A stretch of 64,000 nt of DNA from Cognatiyoonia sp965661665 (GCF_965661665.1 NZ_CBFIEO010000002.1:150706-214705), one strand, 5' to 3'. Positions 1-8,829 are shown, counted from the stretch's first letter. Translations and numbers: made by a program. Notes: generated from the sequence alone by a model not told the origin.

Positions 1-404
1 AGACCTCCAATGGTCAACTCCGCCATATGTTGGCCGCCGATCTCAATCGGGCCAGGGTCATGGTTGCCTTCGATCCAGATCCAGCGGCGGCCGGCTTGCA
101 GGCGTGCGACATCGCGGTAGTGCATATCCGACAGCGACAGGGCCACATCAAGATCATCAAAACTGTCGCCAAGGCAGATCACTTGCGCGGGATCGAAGGT
201 GTCGATGAGAGTGCCCAATCTGTCCAGCGTGTCTTGCGTTTCATAGGGCGGCAGCATTGCGCCGGTGCGTCGCGCGATCCGGTCAGATTTGCCGAGATGC
301 AGGTCGGAGACGCAGAGCAGACGCTCTTTCGGCCACCACAGTGCGCCTTCAGCTAGCGCCCAGAGGGTGTGGGATTGAAATGCAAAGGCGTGATGCGTGT
401 TCAT
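1..404 (-). CDS. pdeM: PdeM, ligase-associated metallophosphoesterase (3' end cut by window)
   Basis: Calcineurin-like metallophosphoesterase of the DNA-damage-associated PdeM type. The visible N-terminal part (about 134 codons) carries the metal-binding motifs in order: SDLHLGK, GDSFDD and EGNHDPGP. The ATG at 404-402 begins MNTHHAFAFQ. The C-terminus lies outside the window. It follows the Lhr-like helicase by 37 bp on the same strand, the usual pairing in which phosphoesterase, helicase, exonuclease and ATP-dependent ligase genes cluster. The substrate is inferred from the family; the motifs are seen directly. Confidence 0.88.
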   Translation of the reverse strand, partial: MNTHHAFAFQSHTLWALAEGALWWPKERLLCVSDLHLGKSDRIARRTGAMLPPYETQDTLDRLGTLIDTFDPAQVICLGDSFDDLDVALSLSDMHYRDVARLQAGRRWIWIEGNHDPGPIEIGGQHMAELTIGG

Positions 405-441
405 GTTCCGTTCTTGGCATGGCCGGGCTCTTGCCGCAAGA

Positions 442-2883
442 TCAGAAACCAACCCTCCAGCGGGGTTTGGATGGGCCGGCATCGATTTGGCTGAGGCCCG
501 ACGCCTCCATCAAGGCGGCGGCTTCGTCTTCCATCAGTTTGTCGCGGCCTTCGCCGTGCACGGCGACGCGGCCCACTTCCAACAGCATCGGGGCGGAGAG
601 GGGGCTGACGCGGGAGAGGGTCAGATGATCGACACGGCCACGGGTCCGGTCCAGCATCTCTTCAATCCGGCCGAAATCGACGAGGCCGCGCATCGCTTCT
701 TCTCTCGTGATTTGCATCATCAGGTGGTCGGGGTCGTATTTGTGGAGCGTGTCGTAGAGGATATCGCTGGAAAACGTGGCCTGACGCCCTGTTTTGCGGG
801 CTTGGAGGGAGTTACGCTCTATCAGTCCGGCGATGGTGGCGGCGGCGCGAAAAGTCTTTTTCATCACGGCATTACCCGACAACCATTTGTCCAAACCGTC
901 GCGCAGCCCGTCTGGTTCAAAGAGCGGGGCGGGGTTGGTGACAGGGTCCACGCTCCATATCATGGTGGCGTAGTCGGTGGCGACGAAGCCCAAGGGGCCG
1001 AGGCCTTGTTCCTCCATCCGTTGGTTGAGCAGTAGGCCGAGGGTCTGCATCGCGTTGCGGCCTGCGAAACCGTAGAACACCGTGTGCGGGCGGCCGTCAC
1101 GCGGGAAGCTTTCAACCAACACACGGTCGGCGGTGGGCATTTTACTGAAACGGTGTTGCAGGTTCAGCCAATCAGCGGTGTGGCTTGGTATTCCTGTCCA
1201 ATCACCCGATTGCAGCATTCTGAGGATGCGATGCTGCAGCTGGGTTGAGGTGGCGAATTTGGTGCCAAGGAAGGTCGCGATCTTTGGCTTTTTGGCGGCG
1301 TCGCGGGTCACTTGCACGGTGAGTTCGCGCATCCCGTCATAGCGGACGATTTGCCCGCCAATCAGGAAAGTGTCCCCGGGGGTGAGGGTGGCGGCGAAGC
1401 CTTCCTCAATCTCGCCGATGGGTTTGAAGGCGTTCTTGAATTTGACCTTAAGCGTGTCCGTGTCTTGGATCGTGCCGATGTTCATGCGGATGTTGCGGGC
1501 GGTGCGCGGGTCGCGCAGCTGCCATTTGCCGTCTTTTTCCAGCAGCCGTTTCCATTTGTCATAGGCGCGCAGGGCGTAGCCGCCGGTGGCACAGAATTCG
1601 AGGCAGTCGTCAAATTCCGTTCGGCTGAGGCCGCTGTAGGCGCCGACGGTGGTGACTTCGGCATAGAGCGCGTCGGCGTCGAACGGACCTGCGCAGGCGG
1701 TGATGAGGATGTGCTGACACAGCACGTCGCGCGGGCCGGGGCCTTTAGGATCGCCGTCAAGGTCGCGCTCTTTCACTGCATCAAGGGCTGCGATACATTC
1801 CACCACTTCAAAGCGGTTGGCTGGAACGATGAGCGCTTTTGAGGGGGCGTTGTAGCGGTGATTGGCGCGGCCGATACGTTGGACGAGGCGTTTGACGTTC
1901 TTTGGCGCACCGATCTGGATCACCAGATCGACGTCGCCCCAGTCGATGCCAAGGTCGAGTGAGCCGGTACAGACCACCGCCCGCAAGCTGCCGTCGACCA
2001 TCGCAGCCTCAACCTTTTCACGCTGGCTGCGGTCAAGCGCGCCGTGGTGGATACCGATGGGCAGATCGTCTTCGTTGGCGAGCCAGAGGTTGTGAAAGAA
2101 TAGCTCCGCCTGAGCGCGGGTGTTGTGGAAGATGAGGGTGGTTTTGTGCTTTTTGACCTCTCCCAGCACGGCGGGGATGGAATAGGCCGCACCGCCGCCC
2201 GCCCAGGGCGGGTGTTCCTCCGTCCTAAGCATTTGGATGTCGGGGTCGGGGCCGGGGTCCGCGTGCAGAATGGTGCACGGGTTTGGATGACAGGCGAGGC
2301 TTTTGGCGATGGCGGCGGGATCCTCCACCGTGGCGGAGAGGCCGACGCGTCTGAGATTCGGGGCGAGGGTTTGCAACCGTCCGAGAGCAAGCATCAACTG
2401 ATCGCCGCGCTTAGATTCTTCGAGCGCGTGGATTTCATCGACGATCACCCGCTCCAACCCTTTGAAAATGCGCGGAGCGTCTTCGTGGGAGGTGAGCAGG
2501 ACGAGGCTTTCGGGGGTGGTGAGCAAGATGTGCGGCGGGTCGGCGCGTTGTCTGCGCTTTTGCGTGTAGGAGGTGTCGCCCGTGCGATCTTCGATCCGAA
2601 TGGGGAGGTTCATCTCCTCCACCGGTGTGCGGAGGTTGCGTTTGATGTCGGTGGCGAGCGCTTTGAGCGGGGAGACGTAGAGCGTGTGCAGCCCCTTGTG
2701 CGCCCCGTCGGCCAGTTCGAGCAAGGTAGGAAGGAAGCCGGATAGCGTTTTACCGCCACCAGTTGGTGCGATGAGCAAAAGCGACGGTTCATCAGCGTGG
2801 TTGAGCATATCCTGCTGATGTGAATGGATCGACCAGCCGCGACTGGCAAACCAGTTGTCAAACGTTTTGGGCAGTTGGGTCAT
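442..2883 (-). CDS. Ligase-associated DEXH-box DNA helicase (Lhr family)
   Basis: Superfamily 2 helicase of 813 residues, the normal length for the bacterial ligase-associated Lhr-type helicases. Walker A APTGGGKT lies at residues 39-46 and the DEIH box at 149-152. A motif III LSAT follows, and the motif VI-like QRIGRANHR lies near residue 340. The long C-terminal half would hold the Lhr winged-helix and beta-barrel parts. The ATG overlaps the stop of the upstream dehydrogenase (ATGA). pdeM follows directly. The usual partner genes, an ATP-dependent DNA ligase and an exonuclease, are not on the upstream side, where a dehydrogenase and a gene relic sit instead. The role in DNA repair is known for the family, not shown here. 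Confidence 0.93.
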   Translation of the reverse strand: MTQLPKTFDNWFASRGWSIHSHQQDMLNHADEPSLLLIAPTGGGKTLSGFLPTLLELADGAHKGLHTLYVSPLKALATDIKRNLRTPVEEMNLPIRIEDRTGDTSYTQKRRQRADPPHILLTTPESLVLLTSHEDAPRIFKGLERVIVDEIHALEESKRGDQLMLALGRLQTLAPNLRRVGLSATVEDPAAIAKSLACHPNPCTILHADPGPDPDIQMLRTEEHPPWAGGGAAYSIPAVLGEVKKHKTTLIFHNTRAQAELFFHNLWLANEDDLPIGIHHGALDRSQREKVEAAMVDGSLRAVVCTGSLDLGIDWGDVDLVIQIGAPKNVKRLVQRIGRANHRYNAPSKALIVPANRFEVVECIAALDAVKERDLDGDPKGPGPRDVLCQHILITACAGPFDADALYAEVTTVGAYSGLSRTEFDDCLEFCATGGYALRAYDKWKRLLEKDGKWQLRDPRTARNIRMNIGTIQDTDTLKVKFKNAFKPIGEIEEGFAATLTPGDTFLIGGQIVRYDGMRELTVQVTRDAAKKPKIATFLGTKFATSTQLQHRILRMLQSGDWTGIPSHTADWLNLQHRFSKMPTADRVLVESFPRDGRPHTVFYGFAGRNAMQTLGLLLNQRMEEQGLGPLGFVATDYATMIWSVDPVTNPAPLFEPDGLRDGLDKWLSGNAVMKKTFRAAATIAGLIERNSLQARKTGRQATFSSDILYDTLHKYDPDHLMMQITREEAMRGLVDFGRIEEMLDRTRGRVDHLTLSRVSPLSAPMLLEVGRVAVHGEGRDKLMEDEAAALMEASGLSQIDAGPSKPRWRVGF

Positions 2884-3713
2884 GCCAGTGGCTTCAGTCC
2901 GCGTATCGTCTTTTGCACTAATTCAGGAAGCGCGGTTTCCGCCCCCTCTGGTGCAATATCTAGGGCGGCGGCGACGTCTTTCACCAAGAGGCCGATGCTG
3001 TTGTTATCGGCATAGCCATCGCGGGCGAACTCAATCTCTTCAAAGCCGGAGGCGAGCCAGTTTTGACCTGATGATGTATGAATGAGGTCGAGCAGTTTGC
3101 GTTCATCAACCTGATGCGCTTTCGCCCAATCAAGAACGAGACGCGTCATCGCGGTGGAGCTAGCGGCGAGGAGGTTGTTGAGCACTTTTGCAGTCATGCC
3201 TGCGCCGAGGTCGCCCATGATGTGAATGTCTTTTCCCGTCGCTTCAAATAGCGGCATGTAGTGGGCGAGCGCGTCAGGGTCGCCGCCCAGCATGAAGCTG
3301 AGGGTGCCATTTTCAGCCCGAACCTGGGCGCCGGACATGGGCGCGTCTATCAAGGCGATATGGTCAGGGATGCGGGCTCGCAGAGATTTGACGTAGTTTG
3401 GGGAAAGCGTGGAGCAGATGATTATAACATTAATATCAGAGGCTTGAGAGATGATCTTTTGGTTGTCGAATAGAAGCGCGTCGGTTTCCGCTTCATCCCG
3501 CACAACAGTTAGTAAAATGGATAAGTGTTGCGCGAAGGCGGTGATGTCGGTTCCGACGCCAACGTCGTGCCGCACATCAAATCCGTCCGTGTGGAACCCC
3601 GCCAAACGCAATGCGGCCAGCATGGGGTGCCCCATGCGGCCGCATCCAGCAACGCCGATTTTCGCGTCTGTTAGTGAACGATGGTTTCTTCTTTCACGAA
3701 CATGTTGGCCCAT
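2880..3713 (-). CDS. NAD(P)-dependent oxidoreductase, 3-hydroxyisobutyrate dehydrogenase family
   Basis: Beta-hydroxyacid dehydrogenase of 277 residues. The Rossmann motif GVAGCGRMGHPM lies near residues 20-31. A DAPMSGA-type substrate loop follows mid-protein, and the catalytic lysine sits in AKVLNN. The family oxidises 3-hydroxy acids with NAD(P); the substrate here is unknown. The only standard start before the Rossmann fold is the ATG at 3713, which adds about 16 residues and overlaps the 3' end of the ATPase relic by 43 bp. Its stop overlaps the helicase start by 4 bp, so the two are probably translationally coupled. Confidence 0.85.
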   Translation of the reverse strand: MGQHVRERRNHRSLTDAKIGVAGCGRMGHPMLAALRLAGFHTDGFDVRHDVGVGTDITAFAQHLSILLTVVRDEAETDALLFDNQKIISQASDINVIIICSTLSPNYVKSLRARIPDHIALIDAPMSGAQVRAENGTLSFMLGGDPDALAHYMPLFEATGKDIHIMGDLGAGMTAKVLNNLLAASSTAMTRLVLDWAKAHQVDERKLLDLIHTSSGQNWLASGFEEIEFARDGYADNNSIGLLVKDVAAALDIAPEGAETALPELVQKTIRGLKPLA

Positions 3714-4471
3714 GCGCGGTCGATCAGCTCCGATGTCATCTGGTACGGGATGCCTTCAAACTCGCAGATCGAGATCATTTGGTCGATCAAAAAGATCGGC
3801 TGGTAATTCGCATATTCGTTGTGGATTTCTTGGTAACGCTTATTGAGCAAGTGGACGAGGGTGGCTTCGTCCAATGGCATCTACAGCTTGCGCGCGACCA
3901 TCGCAAAAATCTTAAGTAAGTTTTCCTGGTTTGGGCCGTCGATCTTGATCTTGTAGAAGATCCGGCGCAGCGCCACTTTGTCGAAGATTTCATTCGGGTG
4001 GAAGTTGGTTGAGAAGATGACGAGCGTGTCAAATGGCACCTCGAATTTTTCACCAGATTGCAACGCCAAGATATCCTCGTTTTCTTCCAGCGGAACAATC
4101 CAACGGTTGATCAAGGCCTGCGGCGGTTCAGCCTGACGACCAAAGACGTCCACGATGAAGATACCGCCGGTTGATTTCAACTGAAGCGGTGCCTGATAGG
4201 TCCGCGCGGTTTCGTTGTAGACGAGGTCCAATATGTCGAGCGACAATTGACCACCAGTGATCGCAGTGGGGCGCTTGCAGCGGACATAGCGCTAGTCGAA
4301 GCGGCCAGATGTGCGGCGCAGGGAGTTTGGATCGTCTACCTGCTCTTACGCGGCGGAGTGGACAATCGGGTCGTAGACGGTGATGATCTGACTGGAATAT
4401 TCGATCGCACGCGGTTTATGTCAGACGCCGCCCGAATTGGTATCGGACGGCTGCGCTTTTGCGATCAGCGG
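3671..4471 (-). pseudogene. Decayed AAA-family ATPase gene, 5'-truncated, four in-frame stops
   Basis: Remnant of a larger AAA ATPase of the kind conserved in Rhodobacteraceae. One frame reads through recognisable blocks: YSSQIITVYDP, RYVRCKRPTAITGG, LKSTGGIFIVDVFGRQ, PFDTLVIFSTNFHPNE, LRRIFYKIKIDGP and YANYQPIFLIDQMISICEFE. This frame is interrupted by TGA (4423-4421), TAA (4348-4346), TAG (4294-4292) and TAG (3883-3881). It ends in TAA at 3671. No frameshift is needed. The Walker A half is missing and scoB begins at once upstream. The longest intact pieces are 3881-4246 (TTG start, 121 codons) and 3671-3880. Assignment to the family comes from remembered conserved blocks. That the gene is broken is read directly. 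Confidence 0.8.
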
Positions 4472-5098
4472 CTAGACGATCTTGGCCGCTGTGGCGTTGC
4501 GAAGCTCTTCTTCGGTAACGCCCTCGGCCGTTTCAACGATCTTCAGACCACCTTCGACAACATCGAGAACGCCAAGATTGGTGATGATGCGGTCAACGAC
4601 CCCTTTGCCAGTGAGGGGGAGGGTGCATTCCTTCAATACCTTGCTGTCACCGTGCTTGTTAGTGTGATCCATCACAACCACCACACGGCCAACTCCTGCG
4701 ACCAGATCCATCGCGCCGCCCATGCCTTTCACGAGCTTGCCGGGGATCATCCAGTTGGCCAGATCGCCATTTTCTGCCACCTCCATTGCGCCCAAAATCG
4801 CCATCGCGATTTTGCCGCCGCGGATCATGCCAAAGGATGTGGCGGAATCGAAGTAAGCGGTTTGGGGCAGTTCGGTGATTGTCTGCTTGCCCGCATTGAT
4901 AAGGTCGGCGTCAATCTCCGCCTCGGTTGGGAAGGGGCCCATGCCGAGCATGCCGTTTTCGGACTGCAGCGTCACTTCGACGCCTTCAGGGATATAGTTG
5001 GACACCAAAGTCGGAATACCGATGCCAAGGTTTACATATGTGCCGTCTTCCAGCTCTTGCGCCGCGCGGGCGGCCATTTGATTGCGGTCCCATGCCAT
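4472..5098 (-). CDS. scoB: 3-oxoacid CoA-transferase subunit B
   Basis: Beta subunit (208 residues) of the succinyl-CoA:3-oxoacid CoA-transferase, which moves CoA from succinyl-CoA to acetoacetate in ketone-body and polyhydroxybutyrate use. The catalytic glutamate lies in the SENG motif (Glu47 in LQSENGMLG). The glycine-rich stretches NLGIGIPTL and GAMDLVAGVGR are typical. The ATG follows the scoA stop by 4 bp, so the two subunits are co-transcribed. The reading frame is complete, while the ATPase relic begins immediately after the stop. Confidence 0.95.
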   Translation of the reverse strand: MAWDRNQMAARAAQELEDGTYVNLGIGIPTLVSNYIPEGVEVTLQSENGMLGMGPFPTEAEIDADLINAGKQTITELPQTAYFDSATSFGMIRGGKIAMAILGAMEVAENGDLANWMIPGKLVKGMGGAMDLVAGVGRVVVVMDHTNKHGDSKVLKECTLPLTGKGVVDRIITNLGVLDVVEGGLKIVETAEGVTEEELRNATAAKIV

Positions 5099-5102
5099 TG
5101 GT

Positions 5103-5798
5103 CTAGCCCTCCCTCACTGTGCGCTGTTCGATGCGTTTCTCATGCTCGCCCTGGACAATACGGTGCACGTAGATGCCGGGCAGGTGAATGTGGTCAGGAT
5201 TGAGCGATCCTGTTGGCACAATCTCTTCCACTTCCAAAACGCAAACTTTGCCGCACATCGCCGCTGGTGGATTGAAGTTGCGGGCGGTCTTGCGGAAGAT
5301 CGCATTCCCCGTCTCATCGGCCTTCCACGCTTTGACGATGGAAAGATCAGCAAAGATGCCTTCCTCCATTATATATGTCTCACCGTTGAAGTCTTTGTGG
5401 TCCTTGCCTTCCGCAATGACCGTACCGACGCCAGTCTTTGTATAGAAACCCGGAATACCGCAGCCACCCGCGCGCATCCGTTCAGCAAGCGTGCCTTGCG
5501 GGTTGAACTCCAGCTCAAGCTCACCAGACAAGTATTGACGCATAAACTCAGCATTCTCTCCCACATAAGAGGAGATCATCTTCTTCACTTGCCGTGTCTG
5601 CAAAAGGATCCCGATCCCGAAATCATCAACGCCTGCGTTGTTCGAGGCAAAGGTCAGATTCTCTGTGCCTGCCTCTTTAATGGCGTCGAGCAACAGCTCT
5701 GGAATGCCGCACAGCCCGAACCCGCCTGCGGCGATGAACATGCCATCTTCGAGCAGACCGTCGAGAGCGGCAGCTGCATTGGGATAAATCTTCTGCAT
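5103..5798 (-). CDS. scoA: 3-oxoacid CoA-transferase subunit A
   Basis: Alpha subunit (231 residues) of the same CoA-transferase. The N-terminus has a glycine-rich CoA-binding loop (GGFGLCGIPELL). GAGENAE-type acyl-CoA contacts are replaced here by SYVGENAEF. The late segment NPPAAMCGKVC is typical of the subunit. The ATG at 5798 is preceded by a GGG-rich stretch (GAGGGTCCCC). The gene is first in a two-gene operon. The 50-bp palindrome lies 65 bp upstream of the start and is the obvious place to look for regulation. Confidence 0.95.
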   Translation of the reverse strand: MQKIYPNAAAALDGLLEDGMFIAAGGFGLCGIPELLLDAIKEAGTENLTFASNNAGVDDFGIGILLQTRQVKKMISSYVGENAEFMRQYLSGELELEFNPQGTLAERMRAGGCGIPGFYTKTGVGTVIAEGKDHKDFNGETYIMEEGIFADLSIVKAWKADETGNAIFRKTARNFNPPAAMCGKVCVLEVEEIVPTGSLNPDHIHLPGIYVHRIVQGEHEKRIEQRTVREG

Positions 5799-5862
5799 GG
5801 GGACCCTCTATATATTCCGAGAAATTTGGTGACCGCCATTCCAGCCAATGTCAACAAATTTG

Positions 5863-5912
5863 CCGCAATGCAGCACAAATTGCAACCGGTTGCAATTTGT
5901 GCTGCATTGCGG
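5863..5912. repeat. 50-bp perfect palindrome between topA and scoA
   Basis: Positions 5863-5887 are the exact reverse complement of 5888-5912, with no mismatch and no spacer. The centre TTGCAACCGGTTGCAA contains TGCAACCGGTTGCA, which fits the general LacI-family operator pattern TGNAANCGNTTNCA. The element begins 15 bp after the topA stop and ends 64 bp before the scoA start. It could be an operator for scoAB, a terminator hairpin for topA (no clear T-run follows on the minus strand), or both. The symmetry is seen directly; the function is inferred. Confidence 0.9.
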
Positions 5913-5927
5913 AAGGGTTGGATTCAG

Positions 5928-8507
5928 CTAGGCTTTCTTCTCTGCTGCAGCGTTTTTCTTCGCTGGGGCCTTCTTCTTTGTCACCTTCTTGCCGGTCTTA
6001 GCAGCACGTTCGGCGATCAGTTCCACCGCTTTTTCAAGCGTGATGTCATCGGGCGTGATCGTGTCGGGGATCGTCGCGTTGATCTTTTCCCATTTCACGT
6101 AAGGGCCGTACTTGCCGTCATACACATCGACGGATCCGCCCGCATCTGGATGCTCACCCAGTTCTTTGATCGGTTTCGCGGCGCGGCCACGGCCACCACG
6201 GCTCGCAACCTTTTCGGCCAAAAGCTGCACGGCGCGGTTCATGCCGACGGTCCAGACCTCTTCCAGCGATTCAAGATTGGCGTTGGTGCCGCCACGATCG
6301 GACGTAGACGGCGCATGTTTGATGTAGGGGCCATAGCGCCCGATGTTCGACCAAACCATGATCCCGTCTTCGGGATGTGGGCCCAGTTCGCGGGGCAGTG
6401 CAAGCAGTTTGACGGCTGTTTTCAGCTCCACCTCTTCGGGCGGCCACTCCTTTGGGATCGACTGGCGTGGCGGTTTTTTGTCGTCGTTGGTAACTTCGCC
6501 GCGCTGCACGTAGGGGCCAAATCGTCCCTTGTGGACCCAAATCTTATCGCCCGCATCCTCGCCCAGCATTTTGCCTTCTGGCGGAATGGCGGAGGCTTCG
6601 GCTTCTGGGTTCGGGGGGCCAAACGGGCGCGTGTAGCGACAGTCTGGATAGTTGGAGCAGCCGATGAAAGCCCCGCCTGCGCGGGCTGTGCGCATGGAAA
6701 GACGCCCCGCGCCGCAGTTCGGGCAAAGCCGTGGGTCCGTACCATCCTCATTCGGTGGGAAGAGATGCGGCTCAAGTACCTCATTGATCTTTTCCAGAAC
6801 TTCCGTGATCCGCAGATCCGCGGTTTCGGCAATCGCCGTAGAGAAATCGCGCCAGAAGTTGCTGAGGACGACTTTGTATTCCGCGTCACCTGCGCTGATC
6901 TCATCCAGTTGGTTTTCCAACTGCGCGGTGAAGTCATAGCCCACGTATTTGCGGAAGTAGTTGGTCAGGAACACCGTGACCAAACGGCCCTTGTCCTGCG
7001 GGATAAGGCGATTCTTTTCCTTCTCCACATACCCGCGATCCTGAATCGTCGTAACGATGGAGGCGTATGTCGACGGCCGGCCGATCCCCAATTCTTCCAT
7101 CCGCTTGACGAGCGTTGCTTCGGTGTAGCGCGGTGGGGGCTGGGTGAAGTGCTGTTCGGGTGTGACACGTTCTTTGCCCGCAGCCTCACCCTGCGCCAGT
7201 TGTGGCAGGCGCTTGTCATCGTCATCCACGACAGCATCATCCTTGCCTTCTTCATAGATCGCAAGAAAGCCGTCAAAGAGCATGACCTGACCCGTCGCGC
7301 GGAGCATCACCTGACCATCATCCGATCCGATATCGGCAGTGGTGCGTTCCAAACGCGCGGCGGACATCTGGCTTGCCATCGTGCGCTTATAGATAAGGTC
7401 ATAAAGCTTGCGCTGATCCGCGTCAGCGATTTTGGCGTCTTCGGTGGAGACGCCCATTTCCGTCGGGCGGATACATTCGTGGGCTTCCTGCGCGTTCTTC
7501 GCCTTATTTTTATACATGCGCGGGCTGTCGGGCAGGTAGCTGTCGCCAAACTTCGATTTGATTGCGTTGCGGGCGTCGGTGACGGCCTCGGGCGCCATGT
7601 CGATGCCGTCGGTCCGCATGTAGGTGATTAGACCCGCTTCGTAGAGCCGTTGCGCCACGCTCATTGTTTGCCGCGCGCCAAAGCCGAATTTGCGGCTAGC
7701 TTCCTGTTGCAGGGTCGAAGTCATGAAGGGTGGGGAGGGGTTCCGGTTGGCGGGCTTCGCCTCCACCGATTTCACGACGAGGTCGCGGCTGTTGATGGCT
7801 TGAACCGCCATTTCCGCTTGGGTCTGGTTGCCGATGCTGAATTTTTCGAGCTTTTCGCCAGCGAGGACCGTCAACCGTGCGTCATATGTCTGGCCACGGG
7901 CGGAGGTGAGCTGGGCTTTGACGCTCCAGTATTCCTGCGGGCGGAACGCTTCGATTTCCATTTCACGCTCAACGAGGAGGCGGAGCGTCACAGATTGCAC
8001 GCGACCGGCAGAGCGGGAGCCGGGCAGCTTGCGCCAGAGCACCGGTGACAGGTTGAAGCCGACGAGGTAATCGAGCGCACGGCGGGCGAGGTATGCCTCC
8101 ACCAATGGTTGGTCGACCTGCCGTGGATTGGCCATCGCGTCCATAACCGACGACTTGGTAATCGCGTTGAACACGACGCGGCTGACAGGGGTGTCTTTCT
8201 TGATGGCTTTGCGGGCAGTCAGGGCTTCTGTCAGGTGCCAACTGATGGCCTCGCCTTCCCGATCGGGGTCGGTGGCGAGGATCAGTTCAGGGTCGTCTTT
8301 GAGGGCGTCAACAATCGCCTTGATGTGCTTTTTGCTGTCGCTTGCGACCTCCCATTTCATGGCGAAGTCTTCATCGGGCAGGACCGATCCATCTTTCGGG
8401 GGCAGGTCGCGGACGTGCCCGAAGGATGCAAGGACGGTGTAGTCGTTCCCCAAATATCCGTTTATTTTCTTTGCTTTAGCCGGAGATTCGACGACGACAA
8501 CTGCCAT
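5928..8507 (-). CDS. topA: DNA topoisomerase I (type IA)
   Basis: Relaxes negative supercoils through a 5'-phosphotyrosine link. The 859-residue protein starts at ATG 8507 (MAVVVVESPAKAKKI), preceded by AAGGA at a good distance. A longer frame to 8549 has no support. The Toprim domain shows ESPAKAKKI and TDPDREGEA. The active-site tyrosine is Tyr296 in LITYMRTDG. A four-cysteine zinc finger (CPNCGAG ... CSNYPDC) follows in the C-terminal half. After it come repeated GxYGPYV/GPY-type modules (RFGPYVQRG, RYGPYIKH, KYGPYVKW) and a lysine/alanine-rich tail, as in other alphaproteobacterial enzymes. A dprA remnant lies just upstream, matching the common dprA-topA order. Confidence 0.97.
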   Translation of the reverse strand: MAVVVVESPAKAKKINGYLGNDYTVLASFGHVRDLPPKDGSVLPDEDFAMKWEVASDSKKHIKAIVDALKDDPELILATDPDREGEAISWHLTEALTARKAIKKDTPVSRVVFNAITKSSVMDAMANPRQVDQPLVEAYLARRALDYLVGFNLSPVLWRKLPGSRSAGRVQSVTLRLLVEREMEIEAFRPQEYWSVKAQLTSARGQTYDARLTVLAGEKLEKFSIGNQTQAEMAVQAINSRDLVVKSVEAKPANRNPSPPFMTSTLQQEASRKFGFGARQTMSVAQRLYEAGLITYMRTDGIDMAPEAVTDARNAIKSKFGDSYLPDSPRMYKNKAKNAQEAHECIRPTEMGVSTEDAKIADADQRKLYDLIYKRTMASQMSAARLERTTADIGSDDGQVMLRATGQVMLFDGFLAIYEEGKDDAVVDDDDKRLPQLAQGEAAGKERVTPEQHFTQPPPRYTEATLVKRMEELGIGRPSTYASIVTTIQDRGYVEKEKNRLIPQDKGRLVTVFLTNYFRKYVGYDFTAQLENQLDEISAGDAEYKVVLSNFWRDFSTAIAETADLRITEVLEKINEVLEPHLFPPNEDGTDPRLCPNCGAGRLSMRTARAGGAFIGCSNYPDCRYTRPFGPPNPEAEASAIPPEGKMLGEDAGDKIWVHKGRFGPYVQRGEVTNDDKKPPRQSIPKEWPPEEVELKTAVKLLALPRELGPHPEDGIMVWSNIGRYGPYIKHAPSTSDRGGTNANLESLEEVWTVGMNRAVQLLAEKVASRGGRGRAAKPIKELGEHPDAGGSVDVYDGKYGPYVKWEKINATIPDTITPDDITLEKAVELIAERAAKTGKKVTKKKAPAKKNAAAEKKA

Positions 8508-8629
8508 GAGAATCCTTAAAGTGAATTGAAATTGCTCGTAGTCAGGCAAAATGTGGGGAGGTCGAATGAATTGTCAATGGAGAGATTTCTGACCTTTTTG
8601 TCAGAGGGGTATAGTGCCGCGCCGTGGCT

Positions 8630-8829
8630 TCAACTGACCTTCGACAACAGCCCACCGGGTTGGCGTAACATCTTTCCAGCGATTTCCAATTCCACCAATT
8701 CGGGGCCACGCTTTGCGGGGCGTTGGCCAGATCGTGGATAAATTGATCTTACGCAATGGGGGAGGGGCCGAGGCGGACCAATATCTCCTGATGAAGCGCA
8801 TTGGCTTGCCTCAGGTTGGTTTTGGCCGC
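8630..8829 (-). pseudogene. dprA: dprA remnant: C-terminal winged-helix region only, nonsense and frameshift
   Basis: Between the tldD stop and topA, one minus frame reads ALHQEILVRLGPSPIA, then TAA (8751-8749), then DQFIHDLANAPQSVAP. A second frame continues with ELVELEIAGKMLRQPGGLL and ends at TGA (8632-8630). The two pieces join if one base is restored in the CCCCGAA run near 8700. Together they match the winged-helix tail of alphaproteobacterial DprA (a DNA-processing chaperone that loads RecA on incoming DNA). The N-terminal and Rossmann parts are absent. Position beside topA supports the identity. The residues and disruptions are seen; the family match is from memory. Confidence 0.75.

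Noticed and set aside
3881..4348. Stop-codon readthrough or recoding in the ATPase relic
   Set aside because: All three stop codons occur and the Walker A half is missing, so decay is simpler than recoding.
4247..5203. Plus-strand open frame of 318 codons opposite scoB
   Set aside because: Mirror of scoB and the ATPase relic; no family features.
5082..7631. Very long plus-strand open frame (849 codons) opposite scoA and topA
   Set aside because: It is antisense to clearly conserved genes, has no recognisable domain and arises from GC-rich codon bias.
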